Of a stretch of DNA of 11,716 nt, positions 1 through 9,600 are shown one piece after another. Source of the stretch: Thoreauomyces humboldtii (lineage: Eukaryota; Chytridiomycota; Chytridiomycetes; Spizellomycetales; Powellomycetaceae); contig JADGJA010000725.1 in assembly GCA_027596035.1 (NCBI GenBank), forward strand, positions 1-11,716. The letters run 5' to 3'. The position numbers and the translations under genes are program-made. Under the pieces are notes generated by a model. The model did no database searches, was not told where the DNA came from, and saw only the letters and a list, made by a program, of their open reading frames with translations. Numbering within the stretch: the stretch's first letter is position 1; every line of letters starts with the position of its first letter.

Positions 1-586
1 TCCCGTCGTATTCCAGCTCCATCGCAACATAGAGACTATCATGGTGGGACTTGTCCTCGGATCCTGGAAGCTCTTTGGTTGCCAGAAACCTGTCCTCGTC
101 CGTCACGGGCACTGGAGGTGACTGCGCGGGATCGACGGCTCCTTCCGGTGTCATCGTCGTCGCCGAACTCGCACCAACCGGACTGCCCTGGCTTTCGAAC
201 TTCAGCCCACTATCCAGAATGTCCCCTGTCATCGCTGACCCGCTGTCCCCCGCGGGTGTTGCAGGCGACAAGGACAATGGATTTGACGTGGAAGATGCCC
301 GTCCATCCAACGGCGTGGAAACGATCCCTGTTGTAGGCGGATCTATCCGAGACGTTTCCGATCCTTCCCTTTCGCATCCGTCGCAGCAGCAGGACCCTGT
401 TCCCCTACACCATCACCAACTGCATCACCAACACCCGCGCCAGTGCCAGCGTTAGCAACGACGTCGGCCGCCGGAGTGTCGGACGGGACCTCTGCGACGG
501 TGGTTCCATCCGACCCGTGAGAGATGGCTTCGCGCTCCCTCCTCGCTGCTGACCCGCCGGCTAGGGACGCTCGACGAGTGGACTTT
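1..586 (-). CDS. Partial gene of unknown function, runs off left edge
   Basis: I do not recognise this gene. On the minus strand one frame is open from about 342 to the window edge without a stop. It reads as Ser/Thr/Pro/Gly-rich sequence ending in an acidic stretch (TDEDRFLATKEL ... LYVAMELEYDG), which is the most protein-like part. A second open block in another frame lies at 411-586 (SRKSTRRASLAGGSAARRERE, then Ala/Gly/Asp-rich) and stops at 343-345. The two blocks can be joined by a 68-bp GT...AG intron at 343-410 with matching phase 1; this splice is inferred. A likely acceptor (TCATCCAG) at 587 implies at least one more upstream exon, because neither block has a convincing start codon. 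A plus-strand frame over 51-455 is also open but has no ATG and ends in a His/Gln run, so I prefer the minus strand. Composition suggests a disordered region of a larger regulatory protein; that is only a guess. Confidence 0.4.
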
Positions 587-603
587 CTGGATGACAAGGG
601 TTA

Positions 604-831
604 TCATGCAAGTAGATGTGACAAGGGTGAGCAACCTGGATTATTCTGAATTCTTGTCCGAAAACAGCTGTCGGAGGAAGAGTGCAGGGCAGCGACCCCT
701 TTTTGATTAAATAATCCCGATGAGTACAGAACGCTAGTGAGGACTGTGTCTCTGCGGTCGTCTTGAGGACAGCTATTGTCACAGTCCCTTAGTTTGCGGA
801 GCTCATCACTTGCCGTCCTCTTGCATCGAAT
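604..831 (-). other. Possible minus-strand exon, unassigned
   Basis: A stop-free minus-strand frame of about 75 codons without a start codon crosses this stretch. It includes a charged helix-like segment, ASDELRKLRDCDNSCPQDDRR. It could be joined to an upstream frame ending near 894 (FGCFASSFCK) through a GTAACT donor and a GATGCAAG acceptor at phase 0. It might therefore be an internal exon of the left-edge gene. An open frame of this length can also occur by chance, and I found no splice connecting it cleanly to the block at 411-586. Confidence 0.15.
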
Positions 832-1200
832 GGTTCAGAAAGGTTGGCCGGAAGGGAGCTATCCGGTCGGAGCGTTTAGTTACCTTGCAAAATGAACTTG
901 CGAAGCACCCAAATTCGTGGACAGGAGCAGGAAAGCTCTTTGATGACAATCGCTTCTTTGATTGGAATTGACGGGGCCGTCCTCCTCTGATGAGTAACAT
1001 GCAACAATTACAGAGATGTGCCAAACCAGTAGCTAGAATATTTGCATTACCAAATGTGCCGATTTACTTCTAGCTTACTGAGGAGTGTTTGCCATTTCTG
1101 TCATTTACGCGTGCGATCTGCTGGATAGGATCAGCTTTCAGAATCAAGGAAAGCACGATCTGGCATGACTGAACCTCATGGGCTTGGACGCGCTGCTTGA
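832..1200. other. Stretch without a supported gene
   Basis: A 72-codon minus-strand frame (806-1024) begins here, but its composition is unremarkable and it has no recognisable motif. One perfect ACGCGT hexamer (the MluI cell-cycle box sequence known from ascomycete MBF targets) sits at 1107-1112. I see no RNA gene or repeat. Confidence 0.4.
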
Positions 1201-1937
1201 TCAACGCGATTCTTTTGCTCGATCCCTCGCATCTCGTTTGCAACTATTAAACACAAACTCTGAAAACAGTGTCTGCGGCAGTTTCAACTGATCAACCAGC
1301 CTACCAAAAGCTCCCGCTGGATCGAGAGCATTGGGTGAATTTGAGGAAGCGGCATCTTCGACAGGCCTGCGCGGAAGTGGGCTATCGATTCCGACCTCGG
1401 GCTCCTCTGGTTTTGTGCCTTCTTTGAGCGAACGCACTGCGCGCATCGCTTCTATCAAAACAAGAACGGCGAAAAACAGCGGTTGAAAATGCCCCCAAAG
1501 AAACAGGACAGCCAGTGAGCATATCGAAATAAAGAAAACTTTGCAGAACACTCAAATGCAGAAAACTTTGTCTTCAACTCTCCAAGCTCTCCGGGGTTGA
1601 CGGCTTAGGATAGGCAGGGAATATGAAGGGGTTCGGCGCATGGCCAGAGGAACGGTTGATACCCCTGATAGTATGGCTGGAAAACCCGCTGCCAGAACTC
1701 GAGCGAAATCCAGTTCCCTGCATTATGGCTGTAATCCGGAAGAAGTGGTGTGGGGATTTTCTTTGAGGTAGCAGATTGATATGATGGTGATGATGAAGCC
1801 GAGTTAGTAATCGTATATCTTTATTCATAAATCAAGGGTCGTGCCAAGTACGATGGCTGTGGTCGCAGAGTGACTCACCCCCAGGCGAAATGGGAAATGT
1901 TGGGCACAGCCACAAACGCGAGACCAGACGCGAGCAT
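1201..1937 (-). CDS. Putative small membrane protein, tentative three-exon model
   Basis: The core is a minus-strand frame at 1201-1550. It starts with a strongly hydrophobic segment (FFISICSLAVLFLWGHF then LFFAVLVLIEAM), long enough for one or two membrane passes. A charged, Pro-rich tail follows (RSLKEGTKPEEPEVG, PLPRRPVEDAASS). A tentative model adds exon 1879-1937, with an ATG at 1935-1937 and the hydrophobic start MLASGLAFVAVPNISHFAW. It then uses a GTGAGT donor at 1878, a CAAAG acceptor after a perfect TACTAAC branch point, and exon 1663-1760. A second GT...AG intron lies at 1551-1662. Phases agree and the sum is 507 nt (168 residues). The two introns would be 118 and 112 bp, clearly longer than those of SCC2, which weakens the model. 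An alternative end uses a GTAGGC donor inside the last exon. Family unknown. Confidence 0.22.
1871..1877. promoter_or_regulatory. TGACTCA bZIP-type site
   Basis: A perfect TGACTCA motif, the palindromic core bound by Gcn4/AP-1-type bZIP factors, lies about 545 bp upstream of the secreted-protein start codon. In the tentative minus-strand gene model it would fall at the exon 1 donor, so the match could be incidental. A 7-bp word is expected now and then by chance. Confidence 0.25.
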
Positions 1938-1965
1938 GAGCGCGGGACGCGAGACGCGAGACGCG
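1916..1965. promoter_or_regulatory. Cluster of five ACGCG motifs
   Basis: ACGCG occurs at 1916, 1928, 1947, 1954 and 1961. The last three are spaced exactly 7 bp apart as a short tandem repeat (GAGACGC unit). ACGCG is the core of the MluI cell-cycle box bound by Mbp1/Swi4-type APSES factors in fungi. The cluster lies about 460-500 bp upstream of the plus-strand secreted protein and at the start of possible minus-strand transcription. It may be a shared upstream element or simply a decayed tandem repeat. Confidence 0.35.
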
Positions 1966-2164
1966 CTCGATTCCTTCTGATCCTTCTATGGCCGCAGCAG
2001 ATAACAGTGATACAGTATACATGGGCTTCTTTCCTTCCCCCCAACGTTCTCTTGCTGCGGCCGAGGAAAGAAGGTATCAATCCATGGCCCTTCCATTCCT
2101 TCTCCAAGATGGTGTATGCCGCGCCACCCTCGTTTCCCCATGCCTCCCGCCCTTTCCTGCTTGG

Positions 2165-2182
2165 CTCTCTCTCTCTCTCTCT
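2165..2182. repeat. (CT)9 microsatellite
   Basis: Nine uninterrupted CT units on the plus strand, followed by a GT/T-rich stretch. It belongs to the pyrimidine-rich upstream region of the secreted-protein gene. Such CT tracts are common in fungal promoters and are also prone to length change. Confidence 0.9.
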
Positions 2183-2238
2183 TGTGTGTTTGTGTTTCCT
2201 CTCGGCTCTTGTTTGTCTCGTTGCTTGTTTGTCTGTGT

Positions 2239-2262
2239 CTCTCTCTCTCTCTCTCTCTCTCT
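2239..2262. repeat. (CT)12 microsatellite
   Basis: Twelve CT units on the plus strand, 56 bp after the first CT tract and about 160 bp before the start codon at 2422. Opposite-strand translation of this stretch gives a meaningless Arg-Glu repeat. Confidence 0.9.
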
Positions 2263-2292
2263 TTCTGTTTTCCTCTCACCGCCTCATAAACA

Positions 2293-2300
2293 TATATAAT
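2293..2300 (+). promoter_or_regulatory. TATA-like box of the secreted-protein gene
   Basis: The sequence TATATAAT lies about 120 bp upstream of the ATG at 2422 and is followed by a long C/T-rich stretch (2311-2380) typical of fungal transcription-start regions. That stretch includes two direct copies of CTCCATTCC. The position fits a core promoter; no start-site data can be read from the sequence. Confidence 0.5.
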
Positions 2301-2421
2301 ACTATCACATACCCGTCTTGTCTCCTCCCCCTCCATTCCCTCCATTCCCTCTGCTCATACTTGCTCCCTCCCAACCCAGCATAGCGAGACTCGAACCCGT
2401 CTACACATAGCCATCAGAACC

Positions 2422-3218
2422 ATGCACACACCGCTCGTTTCCTCCGCCGTCCTGGCACGCGCTTTCGCTTGCATGTTCCTTGCTTCCTTGATCTGCGCTG
2501 CGCCAGTTCCTTGCTCTACCCCGTCCCCTCTTCCCACGCCGCGGGCTTCCACTCAAACCATCGGACCAGTCAACCGCTTCCTGCGTGAGTTCCTTCACCA
2601 TCTCTGTTTGCCGCGTCATCAGGCTGTGCCAGACATACTAAACTGATGCTCTTTCAAATCCATCCAGCCACTCCATCTCAGGTCATCGTCATTCCACCCG
2701 GTACACCACTTATCTCCATTCCACCGATCGGTCTCGGAATCGGCGGCATCTCCATCGGACTTCGCGAGGTGTCGGGTTCCGCCGCAGCATCGTCGGCAGC
2801 TGCAAGCCCTTCGACATCTGCCGAAACCGCGACCGCAAGCCAGATCGCCAGCGTCGGTACCGAGTCCGTCTCCCCGACTCCCACGGTCGCGGCAGCCTCC
2901 AGCGAGACTCCTGCCGTCGCCTCGACACCCACCGAGACCGTCGTCGCTCCCGACACCACGGCCCAGTCTGCATCCTCGGCTCCCACCGTGGCCGTGGCGT
3001 CCAATGGCACCGTCGTCAACCTCAACGTGGTCGTCCCCGTCGCCCAGACCGGAGGCGACGATCAGATACCCGCCAGTCAGCTCAACGTCAACGTCGTCCT
3101 CGCACCGGGTCCCAGCGTCGCCGCTCCCTCCGCTGCTCCCACCCTCGCGACGGTGGAAGCCACCAACGGGAACGACTCGATCGCTGCCTTTTCCAACGGC
3201 GGTGCTTCCGCTGCATGA
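2422..3218 (+). CDS. Small secreted Ala/Ser/Thr/Val-rich protein (orphan)
   Basis: Two exons, 2422-2584 and 2668-3218, flank an 83-bp intron at 2585-2667. The donor is GTGAGT, the acceptor is CATCCAG, a CTAAAC/CTGAT branch region lies upstream of it, and the phase is 1. The product is 237 residues. The start has A at -3 and opens a clear signal peptide (residues 1 to about 27: LARAFACMFLASLICAA), so export through the secretory pathway is expected. The mature part begins Pro-rich, then has a hydrophobic Pro/Ile/Gly motif (IPPGTPLISIPPIGLGIGGI, about 64-83). A long Ala/Ser/Thr/Pro-rich stretch follows (about 90-165) that could carry O-mannose. Two similar strands come next (VVNLNVVVPVA near 170 and QLNVNVVLAPG near 192). 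N-glycosylation sequons occur at Asn167 and Asn223. There is no GPI-type hydrophobic tail and only one Cys after the signal, so it is neither a hydrophobin nor a Cys-rich effector. It may be a cell-wall or surface protein; its function is unknown. Confidence 0.8.
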
Positions 3219-3624
3219 GATGCATGATCATCTTCTCGACAGACTGACCGATCTCTCCCACTTTGTACATGATGATTCTCCTCCATTCATTCCCCACAGG
3301 CCTGGAATCGCTTGCATCCCATGGTTCCGTCCGATCCCTCACGCTTTTCGGTGACGGACTTGTGGTGGTCTTCCGCTGTGTCCTTCGCTTGTTTCCCATA
3401 CCCTGTAAATACAACACTTTGTCCTTCCTTGCTTGAATGTTCTCGTGCGCTTTGTTGCCTTCGTTATTTGATGATTGCGTTGTATCAAGGAAAGGTCCCT
3501 CGATAAGAGATGAAAGAAAAGTGTGTACATGAACCGAGGTACAAGCCAAAGAGAGAAAAAAAAAATGTATCATCGGATGGGTCCGGCTCGTCCACATGAA
3601 AAAGGTAACGGTCCTCTCTCGTCT
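3219..3624. other. Convergent intergenic region
   Basis: This 406-bp space holds the 3' ends of the secreted-protein gene (plus) and SCC2 (minus). An uninterrupted A10 tract at 3556-3565 appears as a T-rich stretch about 60 nt downstream of the SCC2 stop and may belong to its 3' processing region. I found no canonical AATAAA on either strand. The short open frames here show no protein-like features. Confidence 0.6.
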
Positions 3625-6600
3625 CTATCTCCAGTCAAGGTCGCTGGAGTCATCGTTGTCTTCGCTGCCGGAGGCTACAGCCCTTGCCACGACGCTCTTC
3701 TTTCGCTTCTTGCGGTCGGGCGCTGGAGGTTCGCTCGTCTGGTGCGCGCTGGACCCTGTTGTGCTCTGCTTTCGTTTCTTTGCGGCCGTCGACGGTCTCC
3801 TCTTCGGCGGTTTGGGCGCCGCAGCGCGAGGCGGTGGAGGGACGGATGATTCGTCGACGGTGTCTACATCGACAACGTCCGGGAAGGCCGAGTCGGGATT
3901 GGGATGGTTCGCGTCCTCGCCGACGTCCTCGGCGGGAGATTCTAGCTCTGGCTCGTCGTGATCCGTTCCGCTGACATAGTCATCGTGCATCAACTTCCTG
4001 TACTAACGAGAAAAGAGATTTAGATACACGGGCAGATCTGAGGGAGGTGTTCTCATTTTACATACCTGCTGACACTGCAGGATACGAGCCTCGTCATCAG
4101 CTGGAGGTTCCATTGCAAACGGAATTCGTTCCCACCCTATGATGGAGGGAACGCTCGAGTTCTTTGACGCTCCCTTTTCAGTGGACCTGGCGCCTTCATT
4201 CGGCTTGAATCCTGTCACACGGCTTTGGAACGGAGAAGGTTGCATCAGCATATATATGAGTAGTGCCTAGGCGAACCAAGATTGATGTTACGTGGAAGAG
4301 AGACTGTACGCAGCCTGAAGGTACGTCTTCAAAACGAGCAGGAGAGACATGCATATTGATGACGGTGCTAGGACGGTCAGTGCTATGAGCGGCGCTGTTC
4401 AGAAGACAGGGGGCGGTTAGAGGCCTCCGCAGTTTTTGCATCATTCTTCGGTGGCCCGTACCAGCGTTCTCCGGGTCATCTCTACGTTCGATCTCGCGGA
4501 CGATTCCTTCGCCTGTAACCGACAAAATTCGATAGCAGTGGTATATGACATGCAAGACCTCTTCTTGCGTCTTGTATTCGAACAAAGCCAGGTTCTCCGC
4601 CACGAACCGGCAAAGATTGAGTTGAGTCTGAACGCGCTTGCATCAGTCTCAATGCTGTTAGCCCGCTCAAGTGGCGGAGGTTGCTCAACCAAGTTACTCA
4701 CAGTAGATATTTCTTTCGATGTGTCCACGTCCATGAGTTTAACCAGATTGCCAAGGAACTCGTTGCGCTTCGACCGTTTGCTTTGAACCAAACTTAACAT
4801 GACCCCCAAGAGGGGCTCATGTGCAACTATATGTGTGGAACTCTCCTTCATTTCTTGTGGTGGAAGGTAACCTATATCGCCAAATCTTGTATGAGAGTTG
4901 TGACGGTCTGGCTAAGCGAGAAAACAGCAGGTTGCCTACCCAAAACTGGAAGAGCGGGTTTGCCCTCCGCGTCGGCCTGCTGTCGTGCAAGGGCGGACGT
5001 GTACTGAAACATGGCTTTAACGCACTCGATGTTCTTTGAGTTTATGAAGCTGGCGTGCTTCTCGTTGAGCTGCGCGTGCATCCTTGCTGCGCGGTCTCTG
5101 TGCCCAGGCGATCGACTGCCTTCCATGGAGACGATGGCAGGCATGCACTTTGAAGCGCAACGGACTTTTAGTCTCAGAGAGCACCGCAGTGAGGAAGGGT
5201 GATCGCTCGAGAACACACCAGCAGTGGATGCACCAACCCTTGCTCGATGATGAGTTCCACCAGGTCGAAAGCGGCCAGCGTGAGTTGGTTGCTGGGACTC
5301 AGGATCGTCTCCAGAATTTGCGGAAGGTAGGTCTGCATAATCGAAGAGCTGATACCGGCGTCCCCCATCTCGTCCGCATTTCCGATCAGGACCTGGATGT
5401 CGATGTCGCTGGATTCCGTCTTTATCGCTTCTATCGAAAACATCACCGAAGGAGTCAGCTAAACAGTATCTTTCTACAGCGGGACCTAAAACACCGTACT
5501 TTTTTTCTCCGCGTCGCGGGCTTGTTCGCCATGCAGGTACTCTACAAACGTCTTGATGAGCGTGATCTTCAGCGTGGCGGGACCACGGAATACGGAATCG
5601 ATCAAAGCGCTCGAATCATTTCGAAGCATCAGACGCGGGTATGCAATGAAGAGATTCCCAAGGGCGCTTAAGCTCATCGATTTGGTCGCATCAGGCATTT
5701 GAGGATCTACGAAAAACAACAGTATATCGCAGCAAGCCGTGACGATGGAGTCCTGTCAACATAAATGAGTCAGGTTTACCATATGACGAAAGAGGTTTGA
5801 ATAGGGTTACGTACCGAACTGATTGCAGATAGTTGCTGCTTGGGCGTTTCTATTCAACTGCATTAAAATGTGCAGAACTCCAGAATTCGGCCCTCGGACT
5901 CACCGCCAAGCTTGTCTTTCTGACGATCGAAGTCGAAATGGCGGACAAATTGGGAAATCAGTAGCAAAGACCGCCATGTGTGTCTCCACCCTGCTTCAGG
6001 CACATTCGAGCCGGCTGATACGGCTTTTCTAGTTCGTTCCGAGAAATCTGCGAACGTAGATTTTAATATGGTACTAATTCTATCGCGCGGCCAATTCCCC
6101 TTAGACTGACCAAAACACTTCTTGAGCAGCGTGGTCAGCATCTCGTAATGGAACGTGACGTGCGAGATTATAGCAGTCAAACAAGGCACCGCAACCGCTA
6201 CCAGCTGCGCTTGAGTCGTGAGTGATCGGAGGTACATATTGCTCAAGTGCGCCAAGCTTCGTCCATCATACCTGCTGCGATCCTTGAGTGAGAGATTGAG
6301 CCAAATCTGCTTCAATCGCACTTAAAACATCCATGTTGGGATCCCGCAGCACCAGCACCACATTCCTAAGAATCGCGATCACGTGAAACTTTGTACGTTG
6401 CTCTATCCCTACGTCCTTTTCTGACTGTGCGCTTCCCTGGACGATAAGCACGAGTTAGTACTGACGTCTGTCTTGATGAACTTACTCAATTCTATGCTTA
6501 CACCGGAATGCCCCAGGTACGTGTGAAGTGTCCGAATGTGAGGACAAAGGAGAGCTGGGAAGACTTTGCTGAACTGCAGAATCAAGACCAGAACGTTCAT

Positions 6601-9600
6601 GACCATCGCCTGCTTTGCGTTCACGATAATTGTCAACAACCCGAAATGAAGAATCCCTGTTGTCTTCCGTGTCACACCTTACTGTCCTGCTCTTCCAAGC
6701 AAAGAATCTCCTCGAGGAGGCACTCGACAAGGCTTCGACACACTGCCATCAGCTCTACCTTGTCCGATTTCCCCGCCTGTTGGAACGATCGCTCAAGCAA
6801 GACACCGAAGGAATCCTGCGCGGCTTTGGAGTCTGCCACTGCGGAAACCATGATCATGGCACGGTGGCGAATGGCGTCCCTAGTTGTAGCGGGGAGTGCG
6901 CTCCATGCCTGATCTCTTTGTAACGTCTCAGTATCTGCCGGGACCAATGTGCTATCTGCGAAGGGGAGAAGCCACAGATCGTGCAAGGCTTTGAAGGCTA
7001 GGTCCTTGGGTTACGATGTTAGCATCTCAAGGTGAGAAAGTACTTCATGTTGAAAGCACCTCACCTTGACCGTATCCTCCTCATCTGTCAGACGAACCAT
7101 TAGCTTGGCCGCAATATCAATGGTAATGGCCCGATACTGATCGCCCGATACTACAGAAACCCTTGGATATATGTCGCGCAGAAGGCGTACTATCCGTTTC
7201 CGAATGTTTGTACCGACATCCTGATGAGTGCGTTAGCTACCCACGGAAGGGATCAAGTTTGAGTACATTGGCAAACCGTATCGTACCAGAATTCTTTCAG
7301 CTATCATGGGATAGTACTCAGAGACGAGTAACTCTGACCCGCCGGCGACAAGAAACTTGCCGATGAGTTCGATTGCAGCATCCCTCACACTGGTGCTTTG
7401 GTCCATCATTCTTGCATGAATAATCTGTCGAACGTTCCCGAATCGCAGCACTGTGGGATCCGCCGCAAAAATCTCCTGCATTGCTTTGAGGGCCTTGGCG
7501 CGCAGAGTAATTACATACGAGTCAAGAGCAGATCCGATACGCTGCAAATACTTGTCGAACGACTGACTAAGGGACTGCCGTTCAGAGATGATTTCGATGC
7601 AGGCTACTACGCTGGGACGCATATCCAGGATTGAAGCTGCGCTCCCATCCGCATTTTCGTTGAACGGTGGTCCCGGTACAGCTAGAAAGTTAGGCCTAAA
7701 AACATAATTCAGTTTCTCAGATCTCGAGTATGGGAAACCCAAGGGCGGGTACGTACCGGGTCGCTTCCTGGGAAAGAATGGCGCAATAGCTCTGAACTAA
7801 AGATTTAAACGGAGACCGGGCGGCCTCGGGCCAGGTCGCGTATGCCACTGGTGACATGGAGCTGCCCCATGTATACGCAAAGGAACATTGCGCGCTCTGA
7901 GCAACCCATTAGCTCCGAGCGTCAAGTGACACTTTGTTCAGAAGCATCTTTTACCTGCAAGGCCCGGTCGTCGTTCTTCGCTCTCAGAAGCCAATCCGAG
8001 ATCCAACTTTGGATCGTCCACATCGCTGTCATGGACGAAGCACTCGTTTGTTCTCCAATCTCGCCTTGAGGTAGATTCTCCTTACAGTGTGGCATGAAAC
8101 GCAATATCGCGCTTTGATCGCTGTGCTGTGTTCGGAGTCTAGCACATACGGTCCCGAGCCATTCGATCGATATCGCTCGAAGCCCCGTGTCGCCCGGCTT
8201 TTTCACGTCATCTAACGTTTGCACCTGTTAAGAATCATGTTATATTGTTGGAAGATGTGCTTCTGCATATATCGATGACTGCTTACCAAGATCCGACTGA
8301 GGATTGCTAATAACAGTTCAGCTCCAGGCCATTCCGGGGCATTGTAAACTGTGATCAAGTCCTTGAGAAGATTTTCGAGTGCAGCTTTGTACTCGGCCTC
8401 GTTATTGGATGAACCGGCCCGCTTCCCCTTGCCCTTTTCCTTTCCGATGTCGGAAGTAGACTGCACGCTTCGGCCCAGCAAGAACTTCAAGAAGTAATGC
8501 GCGCATTGTGATGCTACTTCCAATTGACGCCTGCACATCTTGGAAAACTGGAACTAGGGGTTTAGCACGCACATCACTCCATTCAAGTGAACTTCAACTA
8601 CCTTGGCAATAAGAATTTCTTCGGCGTGCAACCGTTCTTCGGCTTCTTGGAGGAGCTCCTCCTCGCGCTTACGTTGAGCCTTCGATTTCTTCCCGGCTGG
8701 AACCGGGGCGTCTGCATTGATATCGGAAAAACCACGACTTGCCTCGACGGTCAAGCCCTCCAACGTTTCTTTCGCCACTGAAGCAGCATTCTTGTTTGAG
8801 AAGCACCCTTGAAGCATTTGTAGTATCAATGCCGTGATCATCTGGATCGATTTGCCATCAGGTAGTCTGTACTGGCGCATGGCTCGCTTCGGACCCAATA
8901 GTTTGATCATATTTGAAGCGATCTCGTCCAACATGAAGGTGCGATGACTCGGGTACTGAGCAAAGATAGACTGACAGAGCTCGATTCCCCGAAACTGGAG
9001 TTTGTTCAAGCCCACACCGTCCGCCGATATGGAACCGTCGAGAAAAAACGATGACAAGGCAACAAACGCGACCTGGATCACAATCGCTTCACTGAGAAGG
9101 TCCTTGTTCAAGAAGGTACACAGACTGCCCATGATATCGTATATCTTGCAGATCATGAGAGATATGGTAGTCTTGTATTTGATAGATTCAAGCAAAGCCT
9201 GCGTGGCTTTAACATGCGACGTCACTTCATCTCCTTCCTTCGACATGAGTGTGAGGATCGTCAAGACAGAGTTACTTAGTTGCGTCTTAAGCAGATTGAC
9301 GCCAGTAAGGATCAAATTTTCACTGAAGCCAGCTTCTACAAGCTCGTCCCCGGCCTTCCCTTCCGCGACCAGCACGCAGAAACAATCCAGAATCAATTTG
9401 TAAGCGTCCAAGGCAACCTGTGCTCGGTTCAAGACGTCGACGAGCGAACTCTCCTCGGCGTCACGAGAAGCAGATTCAGGTCCACCGGTGTGATCTTTCG
9501 GCTTGTGCGATAGATTCGAAATGCTTTTACGAGGTCTCTTTGGTGTCCGCACCTCTTCGTCCTGATGGAAGTCCAGACCAAGAAACTCTGCATCCTTTGT

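Noticed and set aside
51..455. 134-codon plus-strand open frame at the left edge
   Set aside because: It has no ATG at its beginning and ends in a low-complexity His/Gln run; the minus strand reads better.
1890..2384. Plus-strand open frame across the CT tracts, and the minus-strand Arg-Glu frame at 1986-2345
   Set aside because: Both owe their length to CT/GA repeats and sit in the promoter region; they show no non-repeat protein features.
2387..2400. tRNA-like T-loop (minus-strand GGGTTCGAGTC)
   Set aside because: The T-stem has a mismatch and no acceptor stem, anticodon arm or A-box can be built around it; it lies in the leader of the secreted-protein gene.
3596..3961. Plus-strand open frame of 121 codons opposite the SCC2 tail
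   Set aside because: The minus strand gives the coherent C-terminal tail of Scc2 with a matching splice; the plus frame is a Ser-rich shadow of it.
5084..5671. 195-codon plus-strand open frame
   Set aside because: It lies antisense to SCC2 exons 15-17, whose minus-strand translation carries clear Nipped-B family motifs; the plus frame has none.
6613..6683. Alternative SCC2 intron 10 donor GTAAGG at 6682
   Set aside because: It is closer to the donor consensus but gives phase 1, which does not match the phase-0 entry of the next exon; the GTGTGA donor at 6677 keeps the frame and gives a typical 65-bp intron.
9002..9403. 133-codon plus-strand open frame
   Set aside because: Antisense to the large SCC2 exon at 8602-10301, with no start context or family signature.
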